Of a stretch of 64,000 bases of DNA, positions 1 through 11,539 are shown one piece after another. Position 1 is the first letter of the stretch. Each line of letters begins with the position of its first letter. Made by a program: the position numbers and the translations under genes. Source of the stretch: Aotearoamyces nothofagi (Eukaryota > Ascomycota > Leotiomycetes > Leotiales > Tympanidaceae); the NCBI GenBank assembly GCA_015345905.1, contig JADDTR010000035.1:62001-126000 (forward strand), given 5' to 3'. The notes beneath the pieces are model-generated. The model was given only the letters and a program-made list of their open reading frames with translations. It made no database searches and had not been told where the DNA came from.

Positions 1-1370
1 TCAGCGCTGGTCTGTACAGCTCCGGGACAGACTAGCATATGGTCGGCCTGCGCCTGCAGTAGCGGCTTCAGAACGCAAGGACGCAATACTACGAATTTAT
101 CTACTCAGCACGGATCTTCAGTCATCGCACTATAATTTCCAGTTTGACTTAGCAGAGCTACTGGAAATGCATTGCAATGTTGAAGACCGTTTAAAGGGCC
201 TGTTATATCTAGCTATCACAGAAAGAAATCATCGAGTTGTAACCCAACAGTTTTCGAAGAAAGGAGTGCGAGCGCTTACACGGGAAGAAGAGAGCGAAAA
301 TACATCATATTTCCAAAACGTGGACTCAAGTGTCATAAACCCTAAGGAAGAGAATGAGTCTCCTCTTTCTCGAGTAAAGCAACTTGCGGAGGGCTATGAA
401 AGCCTCAAAAAGGTCCGCGTCTTCCCTTCAAGAGGGCGTAACACTGCAAGAAGCAATGGTTCAAGCTCACAAGCGACCTCGAAATCGAGCAATCGATTTT
501 CAACTTTGTCGGATCTCTTGAGCGATGACGATGACGATGACGATGAAGCGAGAGACTACTATCTAGAACCCAACGATACAGATGAATCTACTGATACAGA
601 CTCCCACAGCAACGATAGTCAGGCTGATGGTGTAACGGGAAGACTAATGCTTATTACGAAAGGAGCAAAGAAACTGCGGCGCAAAAGGAAACGAGCTCCT
701 ATTGTAATTGACGAGGAAGTTGCCACAGCTGGCGAGCTCTTTGTACGTTCCAAGTTTCCTTTAAGGCTGAGTTTGTTTGTCTGCAAGACAGTGCTAACTT
801 CAATAGATGGCTATGTTTCTGTCGCGTGTGCTCCCGGATTTCTACAATCATGAGCAGCATTGGACGAGCGAGCGTCGCCATAGTGCGGGGCACGGAGGTG
901 TGGCTCTCGCGGATCTCGATGGCTGTACGTCCTCTTTCACCATCCCAGACCAATACGGAGCATTTACGAAGTTTCTCGTCAGCATTGGGCTCGACGAATG
1001 CAAAGCATGGATTGCCAGCCCACCGACTTATCACATCGAGGCAATCGGAACGGAGGAAGGATTGAATGCCTCATTTCCAATGACTAATGAATGGTGGAAG
1101 ATGGTATGAGCCCCATCGTCATTCCACATCTGGTCCTAGATCCACGTATCTAACAGTACTTGACAGGCCAGAAAATACTCATCGCAAGGCTATAAGGAGT
1201 CGAATCGAGCTCGTCGGGATGTTTGCCTGCTGGCGCGAGTTTACAATCTTGGCGACCTTCCGGCGTTGTCGCTCTTCTTGGACCCGTGGGATTACTTCAT
1301 GAAGAATAGACTCAGTATGGAGGCTGACAGCATGTACATGGGTCGAATTCGGAGCCAGATCCAGGCATAG
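1..1370 (+). CDS. C-terminal part of an unrecognised acidic, probably nuclear protein (5' end outside window)
   Basis: The frame is open from base 2, so the start lies upstream. Proposed exons are <2..742, 807..1103 and 1167..1370, giving at least 413 residues. Intron 1 has a GTACGT donor, GCTAAC branch site and AATAG acceptor; intron 2 has GTATGA, TCTAAC and GACAG. Both fall between codons. The protein has a mixed helical start, then a Ser-rich linker with a run of seven Asp (about bases 523-545), a basic block rich in Lys/Arg (about 664-700) of the kind used for nuclear import, and a C-terminal part with no family I recognise (it contains DPWDYFMKNRL). The acidic plus basic layout suggests a chromatin or DNA-repair factor, but that is inference from composition only. 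The exon structure is more secure than any function. Confidence 0.6.
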
Positions 1371-2118
1371 CTTGGCTGTTTTGGAAAATGGTGTTTATTT
1401 TCTTTGCTGTCTTCAATGCATAACGGAGATTGCCCTGTTTACAATCAGCATCTACGGCAATATACTTAGTCGACGCTACGACTGAGATGCTATATTTTAT
1501 ATTCTATATTTTATATTTTTATATTCAGGGTGATAAATGACATGATTTAATTTGGTTATAGGGATCGAATTATAATAAAATCTAAACTAAACTAAATCAT
1601 TGTAATCATTGAGTACTCCGGCTTTTTGTGATTTAAAGATTATTTCTTAAGTACCTTGTTTATATTTAATATATTATCTCAGGTACTAACTATTAGGAAA
1701 GGTACAAATCGTGCATAGGCTATCCGCTGCTTTTGAGCTATGGTATTTAAACGACCCCTGAGGCAATGGCCTGGGCATCGGAAAATAGCTCCTCCGAGCC
1801 GCCGTTTCCAGACGGTCCCGGTCCCACCGAAGACGTGGATTATGGGATATAGATTGCGACGCCAAGTGTATCCCAAGGAGATGCTGATTTTAAAATACGA
1901 GCATTATATTTCAGGCGCCAAGGGTGCCAACGGAGATAGATTTCACGTGACCAGATCGCGTGACGTCACGTCAGGCCACTTCTATCTCACTCCAGCGCCT
2001 GAACGCAATTGCCGTCTAGTTCCGTATGATAGGCATATCAACAAATCCATAAATTCGTTGATAAAGCAAGTCGCTACCTCTTTTCTACTTTTCTTCCTTA
2101 CCCCTACATCGATTCATC
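1371..2118. other. Intergenic region and acyl-CoA synthetase promoter
   Basis: No gene seen. A strongly AT-rich stretch of short TATAT/TTTTA repeats lies at about 1490-1530, followed by an AT-rich segment to about 1690. The part nearest the downstream start codon carries the E-box and CRE-like sites listed separately and a pyrimidine-rich leader. Confidence 0.6.
1943..1973. promoter_or_regulatory. E-box (TCACGTGA) next to a CRE-like site (TGACGTCA followed by CGTCA)
   Basis: A palindromic TCACGTGA at 1943-1950 and a palindromic TGACGTCA at 1961-1968, extended by a further CGTCA half-site to 1973, lie about 150 bases upstream of the acyl-CoA synthetase start codon. bHLH proteins bind the first kind of site and bZIP/CREB-ATF proteins the second. 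Both are exact; use in vivo is inferred from position only. Confidence 0.5.
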
Positions 2119-4545
2119 ATGTCTCTCAAAACAGCGACTATACAACCTGGCATGTTTAAGAGCCCCCCATTCAGCCTCGAAGTCCCTGGATGCAAACCGG
2201 TCGAAGGAGAAACGATCCCGCGACGGAACCCAAAATGCATCGATGGTCTAAGATCCACTCCGGAGGAAGGGGTCAATACAGTCTTCGATATCCTCCTTCG
2301 AGCTGCGGAGAAATTTGGGGACTTGAATGCAGTCGGAACTAGGAAGTTGATTAAGACCCATACTGAGATCAAGAAGGCAAGGCAGATTGTAGGTGGTAAG
2401 GAGGTAGAGGTTGAGAAGGAGTGGACATATTTCGAGATGGGAGAGTTTGAGTACTTGACTTTTCGGGAATATGTAGATTTTGCGCTGCAGATTGGGGCGG
2501 GGTTTAGGGAATTGGGACTGGAGCGGGGAGATAGGGTTCATATATTTGCGGCTACAAGGTGAATTTGGGTTCATTTGAGGTGAACAAATTTTGACTTTGA
2601 TATGTATAGTGCAAATTGGCTGGCCTGCTCGCATGGTATGGTTTGAAATGAATTTGCGGACTTTTAGACAGGTACTGACAGTTTAACAGCGGCAGTAACT
2701 CAATCATTGCCAATTGTCACCTCTTACGCTACTCTTGGAGAAGAGGGGCTCTTAATGTCCCTCGCCCAGACGAATGCAAAAGCCGTATTCGTGGACCCAG
2801 ACCTCATCATCAAACTGATTGTACCTCTTAAAACGGCAACGGACGTCAAATTCGTCATTTACAACAGCCAGCACGAATTAAAACAGACGGACTTGAATAA
2901 ATTCAAAGCATCGCATCCCCAAATCACAATTCTCAGTCTCGAGGAACTAAGAAAACTGGGCGAAACGAATCCAGTTGAACCCGTCCCCCCAAATCCAGAA
3001 GACCTATGTTGCATCATGTACACCTCCGGGACAACAGGAACGCCAAAAGGCGTACCACTCAAACACCGCAACGTCGTTGCAGCAAGTAAATACCCACGCC
3101 GTGCTGCTCCACTCTATCTCCCACTGACACTTTTCTAGTTTCTGGCCTCGACACTGTCTTCAACGACTACATTGGCCCCGATGATTCCGTCCTCGCCTAC
3201 CTCCCCCTCGCCCACAGCTTTGAATACGCCTTCGAAAACATCTGTCTCTTCTGGGGTATGAGAATGGGGTACGGTAGTCCCCGCACCCTATCCGCCACCT
3301 CTATGAAGAACTGTCAAGGTGACATCAAGGAATTCCGTCCCACGATCCTTATTGGCGTTCCCACGGTATGGGAAACTATCCGCAAGGGAATAGAGCAGAA
3401 AGTTGCAAAAGAGAACTGGTTGACGAGGAAAGTATTCTGGGGTGCCTTGGTACTGAAGGCTTGGTTGTGTAATTGGAAACTACCCGGGCCTGATCTACTG
3501 GACTCATTGGTTTTTAGGAGTGTGAAGGAAGAGACAGGTGGGAGGTTGAGGGCTTGTTTTAATGGAGCGGGGCCATTGGGGAAGGAGACAAGGAGATTTA
3601 TTTCTTTTTGTGTAGTGCCATTGATCAGTGGGTATGGATTGACTGAGACAACAGCGTGAGTACTCGCTTCTCCAACACCACCAAGCTCTTTACTTACAAA
3701 TAGCAGTATGGGAACATTACAAGATCCCTTTGAATGGACAGATGACACTCTCGGCGATATCCCGGGCAGCATTGAAATCAAGCTCGTCGACTTCCCAGAC
3801 GCAGGCTACTTCTCCACTAACAACCCACCACAAGGCGAAATACTTATCCGCGGGGATGCAGTTATGGATTATTACTATCTCAATGATGAAGAAACACAGA
3901 AGGCATTTGCACCAGGAAAGTGGTTCCGAACGGGGGATGTCGGGGAGTGGGCTCCAAACGGCCACTTAAAGATTATTGATCGGAAAAAGAATCTTGTGAA
4001 GTCGTTGAATGGGGAGTATATTGCTCTGGAAAAGGTACCTTATCTTCTCTACAATTTTTCGAAGCATTTGAAACTGACCAATTGGAAGCTCGAATCCATC
4101 TACCGCTCCTCAAACCTCATCATCAACATCTGTGTCGTCGCCTCTCCCACCCGCTCCAAACCCGTCGCAATCATTGTTCCCTCTATACCCCTTCTCAAAG
4201 CCCTTGCCGAGGAAAACTCTATCCCGTATTCAAGTCCTGAAAAACTTGTTCGCAACGATCAGATTAATGAACTGGTATTGAAGGACTTGCAGAGTACGGG
4301 GAGGAAGGCAGGGCTAGCGGCGTTTGAGATTATCGAGGGAGTCGTGCTAGTCGATGAGGAGTGGTCGAGTGTAAATGTAAGTTTCCTAGATAAGATGTAA
4401 GGGGAGGGGGGTTTAGTGTATACTGACGAGGTTTTTATAGGGCCTCTTGACGCCGGCTCAGAAGCTGAATAGGAGGAAAATTGTGCCGCTTTATCAGACA
4501 GATATTGAGGGAGTATACGCGAAGTTGACCAAGTCTAAACTGTAA
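2119..4545 (+). CDS. FAA1: Long-chain fatty-acid-CoA ligase (Faa1/Faa4 type), 7 exons
   Basis: Activates long-chain fatty acids with ATP and CoA to acyl-CoA for lipid synthesis, beta-oxidation and protein acylation. Exons 2119..2558, 2610..2635, 2690..3085, 3139..3655, 3704..4034, 4089..4376 and 4441..4545 splice to 700 residues, the usual size for fungal Faa1/Faa4. The AMP-binding signature [11 protein letters not shown] starts near residue 266; further family marks are the GYGLTET motif, [10 protein letters not shown], and the fatty-acyl-CoA-synthetase segment around [12 protein letters not shown]. Exon 2 is a 26-nt microexon, needed to give SANWLACSH. No peroxisomal C-terminal tripeptide (ends SKL after TK): the final residues are K-S-K-L, so an SKL PTS1 is in fact present, which points to a peroxisomal or dual location. 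The symbol marks the family; Faa1 versus Faa4 orthology cannot be decided here. Confidence 0.93.
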
Positions 4546-5668
4546 CTCCAACCAATGCTCAATGCATTTAATACATGATTGATTTCATTCCGGTCAGGAC
4601 TGACAGGTCGAGGAGCAGATAAGCGGAGACTATAAGTACTTATACTGTGGCGTAAGACAGCGAGTAAGCCTACCAAATTTGGCAGCCCAAACTGTAGTAC
4701 TTGGACATAATATATTATCCCATAGTAAAGAAGTTATCTAACGCAATTGTGGATCACCTAGGCGGTTGACTATAGATCTGCGGTTCACGTGTGCTGTTCC
4801 CGTCTTATTCCCGTCTGGTCACTGGATCAGAATACTAAACCTCCTACTCGCGGCTATTCTCTGAGCGAGTTATATTACCTAGAGATAGGAATTACCTGAG
4901 AGACTTTGGAGAGAGGCGGTAAAGCAGCTTCAATCTGAACTGAGTTTGGAGTTTGCCTCGAGTTTACTCGTATTATGTTATGATACTACCATTTAATGCT
5001 ACGCGATATCACGTTAAGGAACGGCGGAGGAACGGACGCTAATGGCACTCGCTATACCCGGAGACGCCTGTTCCGCTATTGGTCCATGGACAGAAAGGCG
5101 CTAATTACCACACTGCCGGATTTCTCTCCACTTGAGGGGCGGCAACGACAAACGACAACCCACATCATTCCTATAAAACCACCGTCTGTCATATCGCGCC
5201 GCGGTCTTTTATTTACTCAGTGAATGCCGAACTGACCCCTTCTTGTGTCTCTGGGCTTGGAGGTGCAGAGCTGGTTCCATTCTGTAGAGTTTGATAGAAC
5301 GTTGATGTCGCTCGTTCGCCCCTTCGATTAGCTGGGGTGCTGGTTGAATACGACAGAACTGGGCGTAGAGAGACCCAGGGCTGCGGCACAGTTTCTTGTT
5401 CCCAGGCGGGGAGGAGAGAGAGATAGAAGCTTTGCGGGATCGGACTCTGGAACTTTTGATTTCTCTTTTTGGCGAGCCAATAACGCCAGGAACAGTCACG
5501 GCAAGGTAGGAACGAGGTCTATATGTGCTTGCTGCGACAGGTCGCAACGACAGGTGCTTGCATTTCGGCGCCTGAATCTAGGGAAAGGAAGGCTAAGCAT
5601 ACTGGGAGGCAGGTTTCGTCATTACACGGAAACTAACTCGTGGAACATATACAAGAAGAAAAGGTAGG
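4546..5668. other. Intergenic region upstream of the MFS transporter
   Basis: No gene supported. Short open frames at 4996-5223 and 5344-5667 lack recognisable homology and stop just before the transporter start. A TATAAAA-like sequence is present near 5171-5178. The segment 5200-5668 may be leader sequence. Confidence 0.5.
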
Positions 5669-7344
5669 ATGGGAGTCAGGATTATCGTTATTGCCTTGGT
5701 TGTTGCCATTGGTGGGTTTGTGTTTGGTGTTGATTCTGGTAAGTTGCTATTGGTGCTGATATTATAATTTCATGCGGTAAGACTGACTTGTTCAAAGGGA
5801 TTATTGGGACGACTCTTGGTCATGACTCGTTTAAACTTTTTATGCTGGGTCCGACCAAGGTGAATCCGGCTTTAACTGGTTTGTTCTATCTTATTGTCTT
5901 GTATGATTGAGGAAATATTGATGGTTGATAGGGGCTATTGTTTCGGTGTATAATGCAGGTCAAGCCGCGGGAACTTTCATCTCGGGTTACTCGGCCGATA
6001 GGTTCAGCAGAAGATGGACGATATGTGCTGCAGGTGTAATTTGTATGAACTCCTGTCTCAATTTCAGCATGCCCTACTAATGATTTATAGCGGCGTTTGG
6101 AGCAGCAATGCAATGTGGAGCTGTTAATGTCGGAATGATGATTGCTGGCCGATTATTCGCAGGTCTTGGCAGCGGAATGATATTGGCTGTTGTTCCTGTC
6201 TATATTGCAGAGGTATCACCTCCAGAGCAACGTGGTGTCATTGTTGGACTGCAAGGCATGATGATTGCGACTGGCTTTTGTGCTGCGAATTGGATTGGTT
6301 ACGGAGGTGATTTTGCCGCCGACAATGGTCAGTGGCGGATTCCACTTGGCATGCAAATCCCTGGAGCTGTTGCATTGACCTTCGGTTGCTTCTTCATTCC
6401 ATACACTCCTCGTTGGCGTAAGTAACTCCGTGTCAAATCTCTGTTCTCACTAATTCCGTCAAGTGGTTGAAAAAGGACGTCATGACGAAGCCAAAGTCGT
6501 CCTCTTCTCTCTACACGGCGACAAAGGCACCGCCTTCATCACCCAAGAATTCACCGAAATTCAGTCCCAAATCCAACTTGAACACAACTCCAAACGGACA
6601 ACCTTCTTCCTCGTAACTAGCTCTCTCTTCTCGCGACGCTATATCCGACGCACAGCGACCGCCAGCTTTATCCTCATGATGGGACAACTCAGCGGCTCAA
6701 CAGTAATCCAGAACTACCAAACCATATTTTACGCCGCCGTCGGCTTCACTGGGCGCACCTCCCTTCTTATCAGCGGCATCTACGGTTTCATGGGCGTCTT
6801 TGGCCAAATTGTCTACCTCCTCTTCGTTGCCGATCGCTGGCCCCGCGCTCGCACTCTCTGGATCGGTTCTGCATTTCTCTGTGTCATGCTCTCTCTCGTC
6901 ATGGCTCTCTCAGCCGAATATGGCGCTGGAACCCACAACAAAGGTGGCTCGCGCGCTGCTATTGGGTTCATCTTCATCTATTCGTTTGGCTATGCTGTCT
7001 TCTTTAACGCCATGGTCTGGGTCGTGCCGTCGGAAATCTTTCCCTTTTTCCTCCGCTCCAAAGGCCTCGGTCTTGCTGTTTTTCTGAAAGCTGTGGTGGC
7101 GATTGTTCTGGCGGAGATCACACCCGTCGCGTTAGTAAATGTAGGGTGGAGATATTATGCGTTGTTTTTGTCCACCAATTTCGTTGCGGCGTGGATATAT
7201 TTCTTCCTCTTGCCTGAGACGAAGGGGAGGTCATTGGAAGAGATTGCGGCGTTGTTTGGGGATAATGTCGCGACGGGACGATTGGAGAACGTTATTGTTG
7301 AGGAGAATGGAGATAACGAACAGGTGGGGGAGAAGTTGATTTAA
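5669..7344 (+). CDS. MFS sugar-type transporter, 5 exons
   Basis: Twelve-helix plasma-membrane carrier of the sugar porter family (Sugar_tr), probably a proton symporter for a sugar or a related polyol/acid; substrate not predictable. Exons 5669..5738, 5798..5878, 5932..6033, 6091..6417 and 6464..7344 give 486 residues. Family marks are the loop 2-3 motif YSADRFSRRW, GRLFAGLGSG before helix 4, PxYIAEVSPPEQRG, the PRW(L)V junction rebuilt across intron 4, and PETKGRSLEEI after helix 12. All introns are 46-60 nt and each splits a codon after its first base. The N-terminus is short: the protein begins almost directly at helix 1 (MGVRIIVIALVV), so sorting signals would have to lie in the roughly 40-residue C-terminal tail, which is Glu/Asn rich. 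Confidence 0.9.
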
Positions 7345-7931
7345 TTGCATATGCGCCGGGATTTATGAAGTTTTGGGGCTTGAATATGGGTTTTCTGCCA
7401 GATATAATGAAAATGATGTGGTGTCGGATATGGGACTTATATAACACTAATACTCAGTTTTTATAATCTACAAGTTCACTAACTCCCTACTTGCCGTCCC
7501 GTCTTATAAGCATTTCTCAATGTCTCCGATACAAACCCATCCATGGATATAAGCATCGCTAATTCTACAGGCCTCTTCAACGATGCTGGTAAAGGGTGCT
7601 GGGACGAAGGAGACGAGAACATCCAACGAGGACTGCGATTTGATTTTCTGATTTGAAACTCCGCTTCCATCTCCGTCTTATATGTGGGTTGGGGGAGCAT
7701 GCACTGTACTGCATCTCTACATCTCAAATTCCCATCCAGCGACAAGCCATATCTATACCACGAACCTCCAGCGCAATCGAATCCCCAGCTAGCTGATCTA
7801 ACAGGAACCAGAATCCACTCTCCTCCCGGCCCCGCCTCTACCAGCGCAGTCCACGTCCCACAGTGCTATAAGGCACCGAAAATCAAATCCTCCAGCCGGC
7901 GCAGAGGTTCATGGAAGAACGGGACGCGGAA

Positions 7932-7953
7932 GGGGGCGGGGGGCGGGGCTGGG
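7932..7953 (+). other. G-quadruplex motif
   Basis: Four G tracts of 5, 6, 4 and 3 separated by 1-2 base loops. It satisfies the standard four-tract intramolecular G-quadruplex pattern and sits in a purine-skewed block. Function unknown. Confidence 0.6.
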
Positions 7954-8194
7954 ATCCGGAACAGAGACGGCAAAGGCCCGCGTATCTGTCTGCCGGGGTC
8001 TCGAGAGGCGAGAGTGGGAGAGACGGCGGCTGCGTTCCGGGAGGTGATGCTAATGGGGTGGCAATGGGGGAGGTGACGGTAGGGGAGTGGGTGGTGATAG
8101 GAAAGGGTTTCGACGACGGGAGGATAGCGCGGGAGGGGGGAGGGAGCGAGGCAGGGCGCGGTGTTGTTGTAGGTGGTTGGTGGAGAGGGTGTGT

Positions 8195-8335
8195 ATTCGT
8201 TGAGCGATGCAAGGTGGAACTCTGTGGCTACTTCGTCATGAACACGACGTGGTAGTATGTCCAGTCTACTACAGACACGCCAAGCACCCCCGTATAGGTG
8301 AGCGTTCGGGCAACCCACTCGGGGAAACCAACGCA
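8195..8335 (+). repeat. Dispersed repeat, copy A
   Basis: Bases 8278-8332 match 17941-17995 at 50 of 55 positions with all five differences transitions. Weaker similarity extends about 80 bases upstream in both copies (shared TTGAGCG, AAGGTG.AACTCT and CTACTT blocks). No terminal repeats, A/B boxes or coding frame could be recognised, so the class is unknown. Confidence 0.7.
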
Positions 8336-8964
8336 CGGATTTGGCAACACGCACAGCTAGCTAGCTATATGCCATACCACCAAAATATCGTGTTTAACCG
8401 TTATGTAGTTCTAGACGCTGCTGGACTTGGAACTTGTCAGCGGGATAAGGTGGTAGCTTGCATTTTCAAGTCTGGGATAACTGGTGCTTAATCAGATGTC
8501 GGGTATTCATCTTTATACGTTATAGATGTAGGAGTAGGAGGTATATATACTAGCTCTCTTCTGCTTGCTTTTTAATTTCCTTTTATTTCATCGGCTTAGA
8601 ACTTTCTCTTATTGCACCCACACCAGCGCAAAACATACTCTAACTTCTCGGAATACAATCCTCAGCACCTCGAATAACTAAATAAAATCACATCAGTCGT
8701 TCACTGTTATCTTCCAGCAGAGCATGTCCTCGTTGTTGAATTCATAACACAATAGGCATGGCATCATGTTCATTAAGACTCGGGTTCCATGCATTTTTAA
8801 ATATCGAACCTGCCCATCTACCTATTTCAAGGGCAATTGCATCCTCAATTGCCAATAGCTCATGTGGGGCTAAAATTACCACAAGATCTTTAGGCGTTCC
8901 CGAAAGAGTACTCGGGCATTAAATCATTCGAGAAATCATCAACCACCATCACATCATGATAAAA

Positions 8965-10802
8965 TCATCTCTTACGATCGCTGCAAGTGATTAGTGGAAG
9001 ATCCACAAAGCGAAATGCTCAAAATGCAAGACGCAAACTTACGTGCTCAGTCTTCTAGACAGTGACTGCAGAGCCTTGTCATTATCTGCCTCCTTGGAAG
9101 CTCTCTCTAATGCCTGGTTTCTCTCTTCGATGTTCTGTCTCGTAACTTCGTCATGAGTTGGTGGGAGTCTCTCGTTTTGTAGGTCCACCTTTCTCGCATC
9201 TTCGAAGCCGTTGATGGCATTCTTGATACCCTCAGCACCCAACATCAATGTTCCAGCTGGAAGTCTACCACCAGATGCAGTCTTCAATTCCGTAACCCTC
9301 TCAGATTCCTCTCTTAGAACCTGGAAAACACGAGAGAGGCGACCGATGGCAAGAATCTTGTTCTTGATAGCACGACGCTTGAACTCAATGCTTTCAGGAT
9401 CCATATTGGCAAGATTGGGATTAATTGGAGGCGACATTGGGCCAGAAGTGATGGATGATGGAGTAGTATCCTCCTTCAGCTCATCCTCTGAGCATGTGCT
9501 TAGGATTGCAATTAGCATATCGGTAATCTTCTCACCGACGAAAGGGAGTGACCAAGTAAAGACATCCATAAAGTTAGGTAGCCAGTATGGATGAGGAGTA
9601 CAGTTGAATTGTCTGATGTTCATGACATTATTCTCGTATTTCAAAACGGCTGCTTTGTTGTTGTAGACATCAAGGTAGTTAGGAGCGGAGAAGATGGTCA
9701 TTACACTAGGGAATCCGGTGGTCCTAGTCTTTCGGTACATTCGATAGCCAGCATCTTGAGCCTCGTGCGCACGGATAACTGACAGTAGGTTGTTCTTCTC
9801 TAGGAAGTTACATGCAGCCGGATAGGAGAAGAAATAAGAGCAACCTCGCACATGGTTATGTGCGAAATACTCAGATGTCTTTTCTTGGCCAAATTCTTCC
9901 AATGGATCAGCCCAAAGGATGTCGCACATCAAGCCTTGAGTAGGAGGTTCTCGGAAACGATCAATGGTCTTGAGGTCGTCTAGGGTGTGTAGTTCAGGGC
10001 TCAGCCCACCGTGAATACACAAAAACTGTTTGTTCATGACAGCAGCTAACGGCAATGCGCAGAACGAATCCATACAAGCGTCATATAGCTTCTCAGAGTA
10101 CTTATGTTTGCATTCGAGCTTGAAGGTAAAGTAATCCGTCAAATGTCTGCACTCATGATTGCCTCGAAGCAGCCACAGGGTGTTGGGATACCAGATCTTC
10201 AACGACCAGAGATACAGAACGCATTCGATACTGAAGTAGCCTCTATCCACGTAGTCTCCAAGGAAGAGATATCTAGTCTCAGCTGGATCTCCGCCCACCT
10301 CGAAAAGTTTCATCAAGTCGTAATATTGGCCGTGAACATCTCCACAGACTGTGATTGGTGCATCCATCTCAAGTAAATTGGGCTCTTGCTTAAGAACCTT
10401 TGTACCCTCTTCGATAATGTACAGCGCTTGCTCTTCTGTGAGGCGCCCTTCTCGGTAGAAGTGCTGCTTTAAAAATTGAAGATTCGGCTTCGTACGGTCT
10501 TGTGGGGAGAAGAATTGATCATCAGTAGGAGGATGCATGGCAGGCGCTTGTACATCTGGCAGCTGAATGTTAGCATCTATCCCTTGAAGATTTGCGCATG
10601 CTATTAAATTCTCGACCTCATTCTTGGTCGACTTACCTTTGCAGACTCTTTCCATCGTGCTCACTTGGCTTTGATCCTCCATAGTATGTAAGGTGAAGTC
10701 AATCTCCGGGACCGGCTTCTTCTGGTTCAGGGCTCGAATGGCATTGTCAAGCTGGGCCTTATTGGCGACCGGCGCTACGGTGCCAACATCCTCGCCTTCC
10801 AT
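8965..10802 (-). CDS. CNA1: Calcineurin A, catalytic subunit of Ca2+/calmodulin-dependent phosphatase (PP2B)
   Basis: Ser/Thr phosphatase that, with calcineurin B and calmodulin, dephosphorylates Crz1-type factors for stress, cell-wall and growth responses. On the minus strand the exons are 10802..10637, 10555..9043 and 8980..8965, giving 564 residues. Metallophosphatase motifs are GDVHG (127-131), GDYVDRG (155-161) and GNHE (187-190), followed by the calcineurin B-binding helix, a calmodulin-binding region ([19 protein letters not shown]) and an autoinhibitory C-terminus. Intron 1 (10636-10556) is 81 nt, has no stop and keeps frame; known fungal homologues run straight from ERVCK to DVQAP, so it is removed. 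Intron 2 (9042-8981; GTAAGT, CTAAT, TTGCAG) leaves a 16-nt coding exon ending TDRKR. The ATG at 10802 (MEGEDVG) is the first in-frame ATG; further upstream there is only a TTG before a stop. Confidence 0.95.
10556..10636 (-). other. Stop-free 81-nt (3n) intron inside calcineurin A
   Basis: GTAAGT donor, GCTAAC branch site and GCCAG acceptor on the minus strand. Read through, it would add 27 residues (GKSTKNE... ) between VCK and DVQAP, a place where fungal calcineurins are contiguous. Confidence 0.9.
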
Positions 10803-11539
10803 AATCACGACCGGGGAATGGGAGACCGAAGGGGTCCACGGAGTCTGAAGGATCAAGATATAGTCTTATGAGCAGCTGGTATCTCGACGCAGTATTTTAA
10901 AAGGGGTAGCTACAGTCGCAAGCTCGAGATCAACTAGGACGTAGAGTAGTTTGAGGGCACGCGCCTATGTCTTGTTGGCCTCGGCGAAATTAGTAAGCAA
11001 AATCGGAAATGCAGGCCGTTGGATGTTTCCAGTACGATGCGGCAATTTGTCATGAAGTCGTGAATAGTATGAAAACTTCGATATATCAGGCTTCGATGTG
11101 TGAAGATGTCAAGCTGAAGAGGAGAATGCGAATTCGCGGCTGGCAAGCTGGTTGACTTTGGGCCGCTAGTGAATCAGGCATCGATTGGCGGTCAGGGGTC
11201 CATGTGAGCGAGAAACGACAAATGACGACGGAGGCATTCGCTGACTGATTAACTGATAACAATGCGGCTCAATCTTTAGATAAAATCCTTGATCTCAAAG
11301 ATCCTATTGCCATTGTCGTATAACACGCTCATATTGGACCTACGAGTTGACATATCCGTCAGAGCTGAGGCCCAGCTGTGGTATTTTAAGCTTAAGAGCA
11401 ACAGACCACAAACCCCGCAAAAGCCCTCCGATCGAAACATCCACGCACGACAGCGTAGGGCACATCGAAGCACCAACAAACCAGGCAGCATAGGGACGGA
11501 AAGCCTTAGACTCCCGATATCTGCAATTTTCCAGAAGAA
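10803..11539. promoter_or_regulatory. Shared divergent promoter region, calcineurin A / unknown coiled-coil gene
   Basis: 737 bases separate the two start codons. No conserved element is obvious. A CTTCAG acceptor-like site just upstream of the calcineurin ATG could mark a 5' UTR intron. Confidence 0.4.

Larger units (their letters stand above)
7345..8964. other. Intergenic region with a G-rich strand-skewed block and a dispersed repeat
   Basis: No gene supported. From about 7900 to 8190 the + strand is rich in G/A with runs of 4-6 G (see the G-quadruplex entry). The dispersed repeat copy A lies at about 8195-8335. The last few hundred bases are the 3' flank of the calcineurin gene on the opposite strand. 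Open frames across the GC-rich block have no homology and mostly lack ATG starts. Confidence 0.5.

Noticed and set aside
7866-8354. 162-codon minus-strand frame
   Set aside because: Begins at a non-ATG codon and results from the G-rich block reading as Pro/Ser-rich low complexity on the other strand.
10803-10856. N-terminal extension of calcineurin A (18 codons)
   Set aside because: It begins at TTG, not ATG; the first in-frame ATG is at 10802 and an in-frame stop lies a few codons above the TTG.
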